From Candidatus Moraniibacteriota bacterium (GTDB lineage: Bacteria > Patescibacteriota > Minisyncoccia > Moranbacterales > UBA11712), in assembly GCA_030679895.1 (NCBI GenBank), contig JAUXSN010000028.1, positions 1-35,230 on the forward strand: a stretch of 35,230 nt of DNA, in the 5' to 3' direction. This document shows positions 8,433-16,022 of the stretch, piece by piece (position 1 is the first letter of the stretch; each line of letters begins with the position of its first letter). The notes under the pieces are model-generated. The model did not search any database and was not told where the DNA came from. It saw only the letters and a program-made list of their open reading frames with translations. A program made the translations under genes and the position numbers.

Positions 8433-9176
8433 TTAGTCGCGATAAAACGCCTTGTGTTCCGCCGGCTGCTCCGGAACTTTTGCCTTTTTCATAATCAGGT
8501 ATTGCTGGCCGATAGCGAATAATGTGTTGACGATCCAATAAACAGCCAGCCCTGCCGGGAATTTCATTCCGATAAAGAGTGTCATCAGCGGCCCCAAATA
8601 AACCATCTGCTGATTCATAATATTTGAAAAGTCGCCTTTTGAGGAAGACCCGCTCGCCGGCGGAACCATCATTTTTGTTTGGATAAACTGTCCGGCTGCC
8701 GCGACAACCGCCAGCGCGAAACTGGGCTTTGTCAAATCCAACAGACCGAAAAAATTGCTGCGAATTTGCTCCGGACAGCTGACGAAGGAATAGAGGTCCC
8801 GGCACCCGGAAGAAAAATTCAGTCCGGCGATAAAAGCCTGGTAGAGGGCGATGAAAAAAACTATTTGGATAACCAGAGGCAAACAGCCCGAAGCCGGATT
8901 GATCTTTTTTTCTTTATAGAACGCCATCAGCGCCTTTCCCTGTTTTTCCTTGTCTCCTTTATGTTTTTCCTGGAGTTTTTTTATCTCCGGCTGGAGTTCC
9001 TGGAGTTTTTTTTGAGATTCAATCTGTTTTTTCGCGATTGGGTATAAAATAAACCGGATCAGAACGGTCAAAACTATAATTGATACTCCCAAGTCATGGC
9101 CGGGGAGAATATTATAAAGAAATATAAGAGAGTTATAAATCGGCTGATAGATGATTTGGTGGAATAGTTGAATCAT
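8433..9176 (-). CDS. yidC: YidC/Oxa1 membrane protein insertase
   Basis: 247 residues, a short single-domain YidC without the large periplasmic domain of Gram-negative homologs. Helices: about residues 20-45 ('DLGVSIIVLTVLIRFILYPI'), a charged cytoplasmic hairpin ('ELQPEIKKLQEKHKGDKEKQ'), then 'GCLPLVIQIVFFIALYQAF', 'VYLGPLMTLFIGMKFPAGLA' and 'VYWIVNTLFAIGQQYL'. The Arg in the first helix region is the conserved hydrophilic-groove residue. Two cysteines in the 'SSGCRDLYSFVSC' extracytoplasmic loop might pair. The ATG overlaps the rnpA stop by 4 bases. It inserts membrane proteins with or without SecYEG. Confidence 0.96.
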   Translation of the reverse strand: MIQLFHQIIYQPIYNSLIFLYNILPGHDLGVSIIVLTVLIRFILYPIAKKQIESQKKLQELQPEIKKLQEKHKGDKEKQGKALMAFYKEKKINPASGCLPLVIQIVFFIALYQAFIAGLNFSSGCRDLYSFVSCPEQIRSNFFGLLDLTKPSFALAVVAAAGQFIQTKMMVPPASGSSSKGDFSNIMNQQMVYLGPLMTLFIGMKFPAGLAVYWIVNTLFAIGQQYLIMKKAKVPEQPAEHKAFYRD

Positions 9177-9520
9177 GTCAATAATTTGGCTTTAAAAAGC
9201 AAACTTTCGGTTTTTTCTCGAATTAATTCGAGACTTAAATGCTCAAAGAGGCATTTTGAATTAACCAAAAAAACAATTTGAACTCCCGGCTTGATTCTTT
9301 TGGATAAAGGACGCACGGCTTCTCGCATCCAGCGCTTAACTTTGTTCCGTCTGGAAGATTTCTTGGAAAACTTAAGCCCCGCCGAAAATCCGATTTTGGT
9401 TTCTTTGTCAGAACCGGGCCGGAATTTCATTATTAAAACCTCGTTAGAAACCGTTTTCCCTTTTTGAAAAACAGCATTAAAGGCTTCTTTATTTTTTAGC
9501 CGATATTTAGCCGGGAGCAT
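9173..9520 (-). CDS. rnpA: ribonuclease P protein component
   Basis: 115 residues, the usual length. It opens 'MLPAKYRLKNKEAFNAVFQKG', and the RNR signature 'SRRNKVKRWMREAVR' that contacts the P RNA lies near residues 55-70. The preceding strand 'TKIGFSAGLKFSKKS' is also typical. It assists the catalytic RNA in 5' tRNA maturation. It lies 9 bases after rpmH and overlaps yidC by 4 bases in the classical rpmH-rnpA-yidC-jag operon. Confidence 0.96.
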   Translation of the reverse strand: MLPAKYRLKNKEAFNAVFQKGKTVSNEVLIMKFRPGSDKETKIGFSAGLKFSKKSSRRNKVKRWMREAVRPLSKRIKPGVQIVFLVNSKCLFEHLSLELIREKTESLLFKAKLLT

Positions 9521-9529
9521 TCCAAAAAA

Positions 9530-9667
9530 TTAAACAGAAAGCTTCTTTCGTCCTTTTTTGCGTCTCCTCGCCAATACGGTTCGACCGTCTTTAGTCCTCA
9601 TTCTCTTCCGAAAGCCATGCCGCTTGGCCCTTTTTCTTTTTTTCGGCTGATACGTTCTTTTTGCCAT
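9530..9667 (-). CDS. rpmH: 50S ribosomal protein L34
   Basis: This gene is too short for the ORF track. The minus strand reads [20 protein letters not shown] and ends KKGRKKLSV, 45 residues plus a TAA stop. That matches L34 throughout: the '[16 protein letters not shown]' core and the Arg/Lys-rich tail. It is the first gene of the rpmH-rnpA-yidC-jag operon and sits back-to-back with dnaA across the origin. A strong promoter lies 29 bases upstream of its ATG. Confidence 0.97.
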   Translation of the reverse strand: MAKRTYQPKKRKRAKRHGFRKRMRTKDGRTVLARRRKKGRKKLSV

Positions 9668-9695
9668 CGCTTTAAATTATTTCTAACTGTTCTTG

Positions 9696-9724
9696 ATTGT
9701 ATCAATAAAAAAGCGGCAGGTCAA
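9696..9724 (-). promoter_or_regulatory. sigma70-type promoter of the rpmH operon
   Basis: Read on the minus strand: TTGACC, 17 bases, TACAAT. Each hexamer differs from consensus at one position and the spacing is ideal. The -10 ends 28 bases before the rpmH ATG, giving a leader of about 20 nt. Confidence 0.8.
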
Positions 9725-9774
9725 TTTCTTTTGCTCTTGCAATATTTACTAAAATTTTTTATGCTTTCAACAGG

Positions 9775-9795
9775 TTATCAACATAGTTATCAACA
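9775..9795 (+). promoter_or_regulatory. pair of DnaA boxes upstream of dnaA
   Basis: Two identical copies of TTATCAACA (9775-9783 and 9787-9795) stand in the same orientation 3 bases apart. Each differs from the consensus TTATCCACA at one position. They lie between the rpmH promoter and the dnaA promoter, a place where DnaA could both control its own gene and form part of a bipartite origin. Confidence 0.8.
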
Positions 9796-9820
9796 AATCG
9801 CGTATTTCTCTTTTTTAATT

Positions 9821-9830
9821 GTGATATAAT
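9821..9830 (+). promoter_or_regulatory. dnaA promoter (extended -10)
   Basis: TGATATAAT (9822-9830 region) is an extended -10 of the TGnTATAAT type. No good -35 hexamer lies 17 bases upstream, which fits an extended -10 promoter. The dnaA ATG is 24 bases downstream of the -10. The DnaA box pair just upstream suggests autoregulation. Confidence 0.6.
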
Positions 9831-9854
9831 AGAAAAACCTAATTATACTTTACA

Positions 9855-11237
9855 ATGACTAATAAAGAAATTTGGCAGGCAGTCCTGGGGGAAGTAGAGC
9901 TGGCTATTTCGCCTGCCAGCTTCACAACTTGGTTTAGAAACACGGCTATTCTGGATTTTGAAGGAAATTGCGTCGTAATAAGCGTGCCTAACGGTTTTGC
10001 GAAAGAATGGCTGGAAAATAAATACAACCAGTACATCCTGCGAGCGCTGAAGGGTTTCAAGGAAGATATTAAATCAGTCCGTTGCATCGTATCCACCAGT
10101 CAAAAAGCGCTTCCCCAGAGAGAGGTTGATTCCGTGTCCACCCTGCCGAAAAACAGCCTGGTTGATCTTCGCGAAGGCGCTCCCGCAAGCCGCCCCGGAG
10201 ACATCGGGCAAATAAACCTCAATCCCCGCTATAACTTTGAAAATTTCATTGTCGGATCCAATAACGAGCTGGCCCATGCGGCGTGCCTGGCTGTTTCCCA
10301 AAAGCTAGGCCGAACATACAACCCTCTTTTTATTTACGGCGGAGTAGGCCTTGGAAAAACCCATCTCCTTCAGTCGATCGGGAACTCCATTTTAAACGAA
10401 GATCCGTCCAGAAAACTTCTTTATTCCACCTCGGAACGTTTCACTGATGATCTGGTTGACCGCATTAAAACTAAAAATATTCGCGATTTTAAAAAGCCCT
10501 ACCTCGACGTTGATCTTTTAATCATTGATGATATCCAATTTATCGCCGGAAAAGAAAAAACTCAAGAAGAATTTTTTCACATATTCAACACTCTTTACCA
10601 ACTTAATAAGCAAATTGTTCTCTCAAGCGACCGTCCGCCGAAAGCCATCGCCACCCTTGAAGAAAGGCTGCGTTCCCGCTTTGAGGGCGGCATGATCGCG
10701 GATGTGTCCCGTCCGGATCTTGAAACCCGAATTGCCATTCTCCAACACAAAGCGGCCATAAGAGACTTTGAAATCGGAAATGAAGTTCTAAACTATATTG
10801 CTTCCAATATTCAGCATAATATCCGGGAGCTGGAGGGGGCTTTAAGCCGAGTAATGGTTTCTTGCGAGCTTAAGCAAATTGAGCCGACTTTGCCAAATGT
10901 TAAGAAAATTCTCTCCGACATTATCCATTCCGGCCGGAAAAAGGGCGTTAACTTCAAGCAAATTATCCAGGCCGTAGCTGATTTTTATGATGTTAATACC
11001 CAGGATTTGATAAACCGCTCCCGTCGAAAAGATATAGTAAGGCCTCGCCAAATAGCCATGTTTCTTATGCGGGAAGAGCTTCAAGCCTCTTTTCCGGGAA
11101 TAGGGAGCCAATTAGGCGGACGAGACCATTCAACGGCGATGCATTCTTATGAAAAAATCCGGCAGGAAATCGAGCAAAGCGATACTTTAGAGCAAGAAAT
11201 AAACAGCATAAAGAATAAAATTTACAATCAAGGATAG
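9855..11237 (+). CDS. dnaA: chromosomal replication initiator protein DnaA
   Basis: 460 residues, normal length. Domain I (about 1-75, 'WFRNTAILDF', 'FAKEWLENKYNQYI') is followed by a short domain II linker. The AAA+ domain carries Walker A 'GGVGLGKTHLL' near residue 162, Walker B 'LLIIDDIQFI' near 222 and the sensor/arginine-finger region 'LEERLRSRFEGG'. Domain IV ends with the DNA-binding signature 'GGRDHSTAMHSYEKI' near residue 421. It binds DnaA boxes, melts the origin and recruits the helicase. The gene is flanked by DnaA boxes on both sides. It is complete with no anomalies. Confidence 0.99.
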   Translation: MTNKEIWQAVLGEVELAISPASFTTWFRNTAILDFEGNCVVISVPNGFAKEWLENKYNQYILRALKGFKEDIKSVRCIVSTSQKALPQREVDSVSTLPKNSLVDLREGAPASRPGDIGQINLNPRYNFENFIVGSNNELAHAACLAVSQKLGRTYNPLFIYGGVGLGKTHLLQSIGNSILNEDPSRKLLYSTSERFTDDLVDRIKTKNIRDFKKPYLDVDLLIIDDIQFIAGKEKTQEEFFHIFNTLYQLNKQIVLSSDRPPKAIATLEERLRSRFEGGMIADVSRPDLETRIAILQHKAAIRDFEIGNEVLNYIASNIQHNIRELEGALSRVMVSCELKQIEPTLPNVKKILSDIIHSGRKKGVNFKQIIQAVADFYDVNTQDLINRSRRKDIVRPRQIAMFLMREELQASFPGIGSQLGGRDHSTAMHSYEKIRQEIEQSDTLEQEINSIKNKIYNQG

Positions 11238-11275
11238 GGCCGGGACACGAGATTCACTAAAACAGCAGAAAAAGC

Positions 11276-11284
11276 TGTGGATAA
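11276..11284 (-). promoter_or_regulatory. consensus DnaA box
   Basis: TGTGGATAA on the plus strand is TTATCCACA on the minus strand, a perfect match to the DnaA box. It is 39 bases after the dnaA stop codon. Confidence 0.85.
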
Positions 11285-11377
11285 AACACTAATAACCACC
11301 GGAAAAGCCATATAAAAGCCCTAAGCTAACCTGGGGATTAAAGGTGATAAATATTCACATTAAAATAAAACCATCTT

Positions 11378-11386
11378 TTCTCCACA
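11378..11386 (+). promoter_or_regulatory. near-consensus DnaA box
   Basis: TTCTCCACA differs from TTATCCACA at one position. It is inverted relative to the box at 11276, with the extended arms GCTGTGGA (11274-11281) and TCCACAGC (11381-11388) exactly complementary. Confidence 0.6.
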
Positions 11387-11552
11387 GCCTATCCCCAGGC
11401 CGCCATACAACTTATAACCACCTTACCTAAATTAAATCTCTCCCTAAACACTGCTTAAAAATCACTTTTCCCCACTTATTTCTCCCTCTACAACTACAAC
11501 TAATTAAATTAATAATTAATTATTATAACTAATAAAAAATAACTTAATTTTT

Positions 11553-12701
11553 ATGAAAATTCTCTCTACCACTGATAATTTTAAAAAAGGAATTCTAACA
11601 GCGGAAAAAATAATCGGAAAAAATTTAACCCTGCCCATTCTTTCTAATATTCTTTTGGAAGCGGAAAGGGGAAGGCTTAAAATTTCTGCCACTAACCTGG
11701 AAATTGGAATTGTTTGCCTAATGCGGGCTAAAGTGGAAAAAGAAGGAAAAATCGCCGTCCCCGGAAGAATTATCGGAAGTTTTATGAGTAATATCACTAA
11801 TAATGAAAAAATAGCCGCTGAAGTTAAGGATCATACGCTCTACCTGTCTTATCAGGGGAATAAAGCTTCAATTAAGGGACTTGACGCAAAAGACTTCCCT
11901 CTTATTCCTAAGCCTCAAACTGATCCAATTCTTGAGATTGAGAGTCAAAAATTTCAGGAAAGCGCGGCAAAAGTTCTTCCCAGCGCGGCTACCGCGGAAA
12001 CCAGGCAAGAACTTACGGGAGTTTTTATCGGTTTTGAAGAAGATAAGCTGATTTTAGCCGCAACGGACAGTTTTCGCTTGGCAGAAGCGGTAATAAAGCT
12101 CGAAAAAGAAAGTATAAACGCCAGTTATCAAAAATATATCGCTAAAAATAGCTCAATTATTGTTCCCGCCAAAACCCTTCAGGAAGTGGCGCGCAGCATT
12201 GGTCCGGAAAGCGGAAAGCTAAAAATATATATTGGCGAAAATCAGATTTTCTTTGAAATAGACGACACCCTTTTTATCTCAAGGCTTATTGATGGAAAAT
12301 ATCCGGAGTACAAACAAGTAATTCCGAAAGATTTTTTAGCCGGCCTTAGGCTCAAAAAAGATGATTTATTGCGGGCGGTGCGAGTGGCCAGCATCTTCTC
12401 TGACAGCAAAAGCCGGGAAGTAAAATTGAGAGCTAAAGAGGGCGAGAAAAAAATAAAAATAGAAGCTCAATCTATGGAATCAGGCGAAAATGTAACAGAA
12501 GTGGAAAGCGACGCGACTCTAAAGGGAAGCGCCGTAATCGCTTTTAACAATCGCTACTTGATCGAAGGGCTGAACGCGCTTTCTTCCGAAGAAATATATA
12601 TCGGGTTTAACGACTCTTTCGGTCCGGTAATTTTGCGCGAAATGGCTGGAGAAAAACCAAGGGAAGATTTTCTCCATATAATTATGCCGATAAGAAGTTA
12701 G
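11553..12701 (+). CDS. dnaN: DNA polymerase III beta subunit (sliding clamp)
   Basis: 382 residues, the expected length for three clamp domains. It opens 'MKILSTTDNFKKGILTAEKI' and continues 'LTLPILSNILLEAERGRLKI', a typical first domain. The centre has 'TRQELTGVFIGFEEDKLILAATDSFRLAEA'-type sequence, the conserved ATDSxRLA motif. The C-terminus 'HIIMPIR' is the classic end of DnaN (compare the '..MPMRL' ending). It encircles DNA and tethers the polymerase. It follows the origin region on the same strand as dnaA. Confidence 0.98.
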   Translation: MKILSTTDNFKKGILTAEKIIGKNLTLPILSNILLEAERGRLKISATNLEIGIVCLMRAKVEKEGKIAVPGRIIGSFMSNITNNEKIAAEVKDHTLYLSYQGNKASIKGLDAKDFPLIPKPQTDPILEIESQKFQESAAKVLPSAATAETRQELTGVFIGFEEDKLILAATDSFRLAEAVIKLEKESINASYQKYIAKNSSIIVPAKTLQEVARSIGPESGKLKIYIGENQIFFEIDDTLFISRLIDGKYPEYKQVIPKDFLAGLRLKKDDLLRAVRVASIFSDSKSREVKLRAKEGEKKIKIEAQSMESGENVTEVESDATLKGSAVIAFNNRYLIEGLNALSSEEIYIGFNDSFGPVILREMAGEKPREDFLHIIMPIRS

Positions 12702-12713
12702 GATCTTGACGCG

Positions 12714-13007
12714 ATGAAATCAATTAAAGATATTCTTCAGCGCAAAATTTTTTCCTCTCAAGGGGCGGGCAAGCGGGAATTGGATGAAAAAACGGTCATT
12801 AAAGTTTTCGAGGAAGCGGTTTTGAGTGAAATAAAAAACCTTTTTGCCGAAGACCTGCGGGAAATTTATCTTAAGAAAAAAATTATTTACGTGAAAACCG
12901 CTCATCCGGCCGTGGCGAGTGAAATTTGGAGGAAAAGAGAAAAAATTAAAAATAAAAGCAACCATATTCTTGGAAGCAAGGAAATAAAAGAGATTAAGGT
13001 GAAATAA
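12714..13007 (+). CDS. DUF721/DciA-like protein, putative replicative helicase loader
   Basis: 97 residues with the DUF721 pattern: an amphipathic start, 'FEEAVLSEIKNLFAEDLREI', then a beta strand 'KKKIIYVKTAHPAVASEIWR' and a basic helix 'KREKIKNKSNH'. DUF721 proteins of the DciA type are regarded as the ancestral bacterial helicase operators and commonly lie beside dnaA, dnaN or gyrase genes. It sits 12 bases after dnaN, where many bacteria have recF. Fold assignment is from the short strand/helix motif and context. An unrelated small protein is possible but less likely. Confidence 0.65.
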   Translation: MKSIKDILQRKIFSSQGAGKRELDEKTVIKVFEEAVLSEIKNLFAEDLREIYLKKKIIYVKTAHPAVASEIWRKREKIKNKSNHILGSKEIKEIKVK

Positions 13008-13033
13008 GATTGGAAAGGATCGCGTCTAGCAAT

Positions 13034-13068
13034 AAAAATCTGCCTCGCCTAAGCGAGGCAGATTTTTT
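13034..13068. terminator. bidirectional rho-independent terminator
   Basis: AAAAATCTGCCTCGC, loop CTAA, GCGAGGCAGATTTTT: a perfect 15-bp stem with A-run on one side and T-run on the other. It lies between the convergent DUF721 gene and the penicillin-binding protein gene and can stop transcription from both. Confidence 0.92.
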
Positions 13069-13091
13069 GAATTAGCGAAAAGCAACCGGCT

Positions 13092-15308
13092 TTATTTGCA
13101 TTCCTCAAGATTATCTTGAACATCAAACTCCTTGCTTTCGGCCCACTTCTGGACGCCTTTCTCCCAGGCGCTGAATTGCGGATCTTTCTGCGGCGCCTTG
13201 GGAATATCTCCCCGGGGATTATCTTTATCAACCCAATAAAGAATTGAATGAGCAGAGAAGAATTTTTTCTTTCGTTTCTTTTTATCAGAAGGGCAATTGT
13301 CGTTAGCAAGGCAATATTTTCCGTCTCCAATCTTGCAAACAGTGACTTCCTTTTCTTCGCCCTGAATATTGCCGTCTAAAACGGCCTTTCCGGTTTTAAC
13401 ATCTTTTGGATCAGGAAATTTTTCAATAGCGGTATTAGCCAAAGCTTTATCCATAAATTCGCGCCAAATAGGGGCGGCAGTGAAAACTCCGTCAGCCCCT
13501 TGAGCCATTGGGGAATTATCATTATTTCCCGTCCAAACGCCGGCGACGAGTGAGGGGGTATATCCCATTGTCCAGCCGTCCCGCCATTCATTAGTAGTTC
13601 CGGTTTTAGCGGCCACCGGGCGATCATCGAAACGTAAAGGGGAGTTTGATCCAAAGACGGGCGCGCGGAGATGGTTCGTTGAAAGAATTGCATCGATTTG
13701 AGCGCAGACATCCGTGTCCAGGACTTTTTCTCCGGCTGTGTTTTCGGCTTGTTCTAAAATATTGCCCTTGGCGTCTTCTATTTTGAGAATAGCTGTCTTG
13801 TCGTGCCTGACGCCTTCAGCGGCGAAAGAGCCAAAAGCGGCGGTATGGTCCACCAGCTTCACCTCGCCTCCTCCAAGGACCAGGGAGAGGCCATAGCGGC
13901 CGCGATTTTTGAGAGTAGTGATTCCCATGGACTGGGCGGTGTTGATAGAATTGTCTACGCCGGCGAGATAAAGGGTTTTGACCGCCGGAATATTAAGTGA
14001 CATCGCCAGAGCGTCTTGCATTTTAACCGGTCCGCGGAAGTCATCGGAATAATTTTTAGGAGTATAGGGATTATCTTTGGTTCCAAAGTTTGTTTCCGTG
14101 TCAAAAAGAATAGTGTTGGGGGTGTATCCTTTTTTAAAGGCGGTCGCGTAAACATAGGGTTTAAAAGAAGATCCCGGCTGGCGATCCCGGATGGCGACGT
14201 TGACGTTGCCGTCGATGCTTTTGTCAAAATAGTCTTTCGATCCCACCATGGAAAGAATCTGCCCCGTTCTGGGGTCAATGGCGACCAGGGCGGCGTTTGA
14301 GAAGCGATATTTTTTTCCGTTCTGATCAACAACGCGCCGGACAACCTCCTCGGCGATCTGTTGCTTCGGCCAGTCGAGAGTGGTATATACTTTCATTCCG
14401 CCCTCTTCCACCTGCTGCTCCCCGTATTTAGCCACTAATTGCTCCTTAACATAAAGAACAAAGTGAGGAGCAGCGATTCTTTCCTGAAAAGGCCTTATTT
14501 CCGCCATAACGTCGAATTCTTTGGCTGATTGGGCCTGGCCCTGGGTGACGTAGCCAAGTTTGGCCATCTGATTGAGGACATACTCCTGACGGGCTTTCAG
14601 ATCTTCCTGATGGTCTCCGTAAGGCGAATAAAAGGTCGGCGCTTTAGGAAGGGAAGCGAGAAGCGCTGATTCAGCCAGTCCCAAGTTTTTGGCGTCTTTT
14701 CCGAAAAAAGTTTGAGCGGCGGCCTGAATGCCATAGGCGTTTGATCCGTAAGGAATTTCATTAAGATACATCTCAAGAATTTCATCTTTCGAAAACTTCT
14801 GCTCCAACTCAACCGAAAGAATAACCTCCTTCACTTTCCGGGTGAAAGTTTTTTCGGGGGTGAGGACCGAATTCTTGATCAGCTGCTGGGTGATAGTTGA
14901 CCCTCCTTGAGAAGCATTCCGGCCCAAAACATCGTAGATAGCCGCTCTGGCGATGGCCTTGAATTGGACGCCGTGGTGATTATAGAAATCCTGATCTTCG
15001 GCGGAAAGGGCGGCGGCTTGGATGGTTTTTCCCATTTCAGAAAGAGAAACTCGGGTGCGCTTTTCTTCGCCGTGAATTTCATAAAGCAGATGCTCTCCGG
15101 TGCGGTCGTAAATTTTGGTAGACTCGATCACTTGCCGGTTGTTCAATTTTCCCGGACTCGGCAGATCCTTGGCGTAATAGGCGAAAACACCGATGGAAAG
15201 AAGAAGAACCAAAACAAAAAGCCAAATCGCCAGCTTTAAAAGCTTTCGCCACCAGCGCCTTTTCGACTTTTTTAAGGCATTTTTAGTGTTATCAATAAGT
15301 GTTTTCAT
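13092..15308 (-). CDS. class A penicillin-binding protein (bifunctional transglycosylase/transpeptidase)
   Basis: 738 residues. A cytoplasmic basic tail and one membrane helix (about 22-44) precede a GT51 domain with the catalytic Glu in 'SAEDQDFYNHHG' (about residue 103) and 'GGSTITQQL'. The transpeptidase domain shows 'PGSSFKPYVYA' (SxxK, near 380), 'AMSLNIPAVK' (SxN, near 437) and 'AAKTGTTNEWRDG' (KTG, near 568). Thus both glycan polymerisation and peptide crosslinking should be active, as in PBP1a/1c. The C-terminal 90 residues carry four cysteines and a Lys-rich segment ('SDKKKRKKKFF') not typical of the core family. Encoded alone, ending at a bidirectional terminator. Confidence 0.96.
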   Translation of the reverse strand: MKTLIDNTKNALKKSKRRWWRKLLKLAIWLFVLVLLLSIGVFAYYAKDLPSPGKLNNRQVIESTKIYDRTGEHLLYEIHGEEKRTRVSLSEMGKTIQAAALSAEDQDFYNHHGVQFKAIARAAIYDVLGRNASQGGSTITQQLIKNSVLTPEKTFTRKVKEVILSVELEQKFSKDEILEMYLNEIPYGSNAYGIQAAAQTFFGKDAKNLGLAESALLASLPKAPTFYSPYGDHQEDLKARQEYVLNQMAKLGYVTQGQAQSAKEFDVMAEIRPFQERIAAPHFVLYVKEQLVAKYGEQQVEEGGMKVYTTLDWPKQQIAEEVVRRVVDQNGKKYRFSNAALVAIDPRTGQILSMVGSKDYFDKSIDGNVNVAIRDRQPGSSFKPYVYATAFKKGYTPNTILFDTETNFGTKDNPYTPKNYSDDFRGPVKMQDALAMSLNIPAVKTLYLAGVDNSINTAQSMGITTLKNRGRYGLSLVLGGGEVKLVDHTAAFGSFAAEGVRHDKTAILKIEDAKGNILEQAENTAGEKVLDTDVCAQIDAILSTNHLRAPVFGSNSPLRFDDRPVAAKTGTTNEWRDGWTMGYTPSLVAGVWTGNNDNSPMAQGADGVFTAAPIWREFMDKALANTAIEKFPDPKDVKTGKAVLDGNIQGEEKEVTVCKIGDGKYCLANDNCPSDKKKRKKKFFSAHSILYWVDKDNPRGDIPKAPQKDPQFSAWEKGVQKWAESKEFDVQDNLEECK

Positions 15309-15371
15309 GTTGCTTGTATTACGAAATTGATATCCACATATCTTTCAAAATACTACAGCTGTTTATTAAAT

Positions 15372-16022
15372 TCAAGTATTGCTATAGTTGACCAGCTCGA
15401 AGTTTTTTAGTAAATCCTTGAATTTAACGCTTCTTAATATTTTTAGTTCCTTTTCTCTCTGCTTATTATAACTCGAAATTGATTTCGGATCGAAATAGCC
15501 CGGATGGCAAAGAAGTTCCGTGACGCCTGAATAATCTTTTTGCAAGGCTTGAAACAAAACATGTTTGTATTCGACGTTCCACCACACAAGTCGGGAAGGC
15601 GTCCTTAAGCCAGCCTCCCTGATCGCAATTCTATTTTTATCGTTGATAGAGCGAATCGGCAAGTTATATTTTTTGGCCACCTCAATAATTTTTGGAAAAA
15701 TTTTCTGGATAAGATGGCAGTTTTTGTGGCCGTCAAGATGAGACGGCAATCTTCCGTAAAGCGACACGAATTTTCTTATTTGTCTTCCTATTTCTTTTTT
15801 AATTGCGGAATCCTCCAGATTTTCGGATAAGTCAAGGTGAAGGCCGATTGAAACCGGGTGCTTCCTGATGTCCTTTGATAAAGCGTGCTTTTCATCAACC
15901 AAGACCGATGTGCTCGTCACAATATTTCTGTCTGCGAGCTCCAAGATGCCCTTATTGAAATTTTCAGACAATCCGAAATCATCGGCATTTATAATAAGTT
16001 TTTCTCTTTTCGATCTCGGCAT
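15372..16022 (-). CDS. YdjC/ChbG-like carbohydrate deacetylase
   Basis: 216 residues. The N-terminal metal-binding motif 'LIINADDFGLSENFNKGI' is diagnostic for the YdjC/HpnK/ChbG family. It is followed by 'SIGLHLDLSEN', 'LPSHLDGHKNCHL' and, near the C-terminus, 'ELLCHPGYFD'. Together these supply the Asp and His ligands and the catalytic residues of a deacetylase acting on N-acetylated sugars (ChbG on diacetylchitobiose, HpnK on hopanoid glucosamine). It is the last gene of the eight-gene minus-strand operon, and its start overlaps the end of the DUF1704 gene by 44 bases. The substrate is probably the glycan built by the operon's GT4 enzymes (inference). Confidence 0.9.
   Translation of the reverse strand: MPRSKREKLIINADDFGLSENFNKGILELADRNIVTSTSVLVDEKHALSKDIRKHPVSIGLHLDLSENLEDSAIKKEIGRQIRKFVSLYGRLPSHLDGHKNCHLIQKIFPKIIEVAKKYNLPIRSINDKNRIAIREAGLRTPSRLVWWNVEYKHVLFQALQKDYSGVTELLCHPGYFDPKSISSYNKQREKELKILRSVKFKDLLKNFELVNYSNT

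Larger units (their letters stand above)
11238..11552. other. oriC: putative oriC (dnaA-dnaN intergenic region)
   Basis: About 315 bases without a gene. It contains a perfect DnaA box on the minus strand (TGTGGATAA, 11276-11284) and a one-mismatch box on the plus strand (TTCTCCACA, 11378-11386). Weaker copies lie around the 'CCTGGGGAT' and 'ATCCCCAGG' arms. The last 50 bases before dnaN are almost pure A/T ('attaaattaataattaatta'), a good candidate unwinding element. Position between dnaA and dnaN is the most common bacterial origin site. Genes leave it in both directions. Cumulative GC-skew over the whole genome would decide. Confidence 0.8.

Noticed and set aside
15331-15339. ATATCCACA, a one-mismatch DnaA box upstream of the PBP gene
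   Set aside because: A single near-match in A/T-rich DNA is expected by chance. There is no cluster around it.
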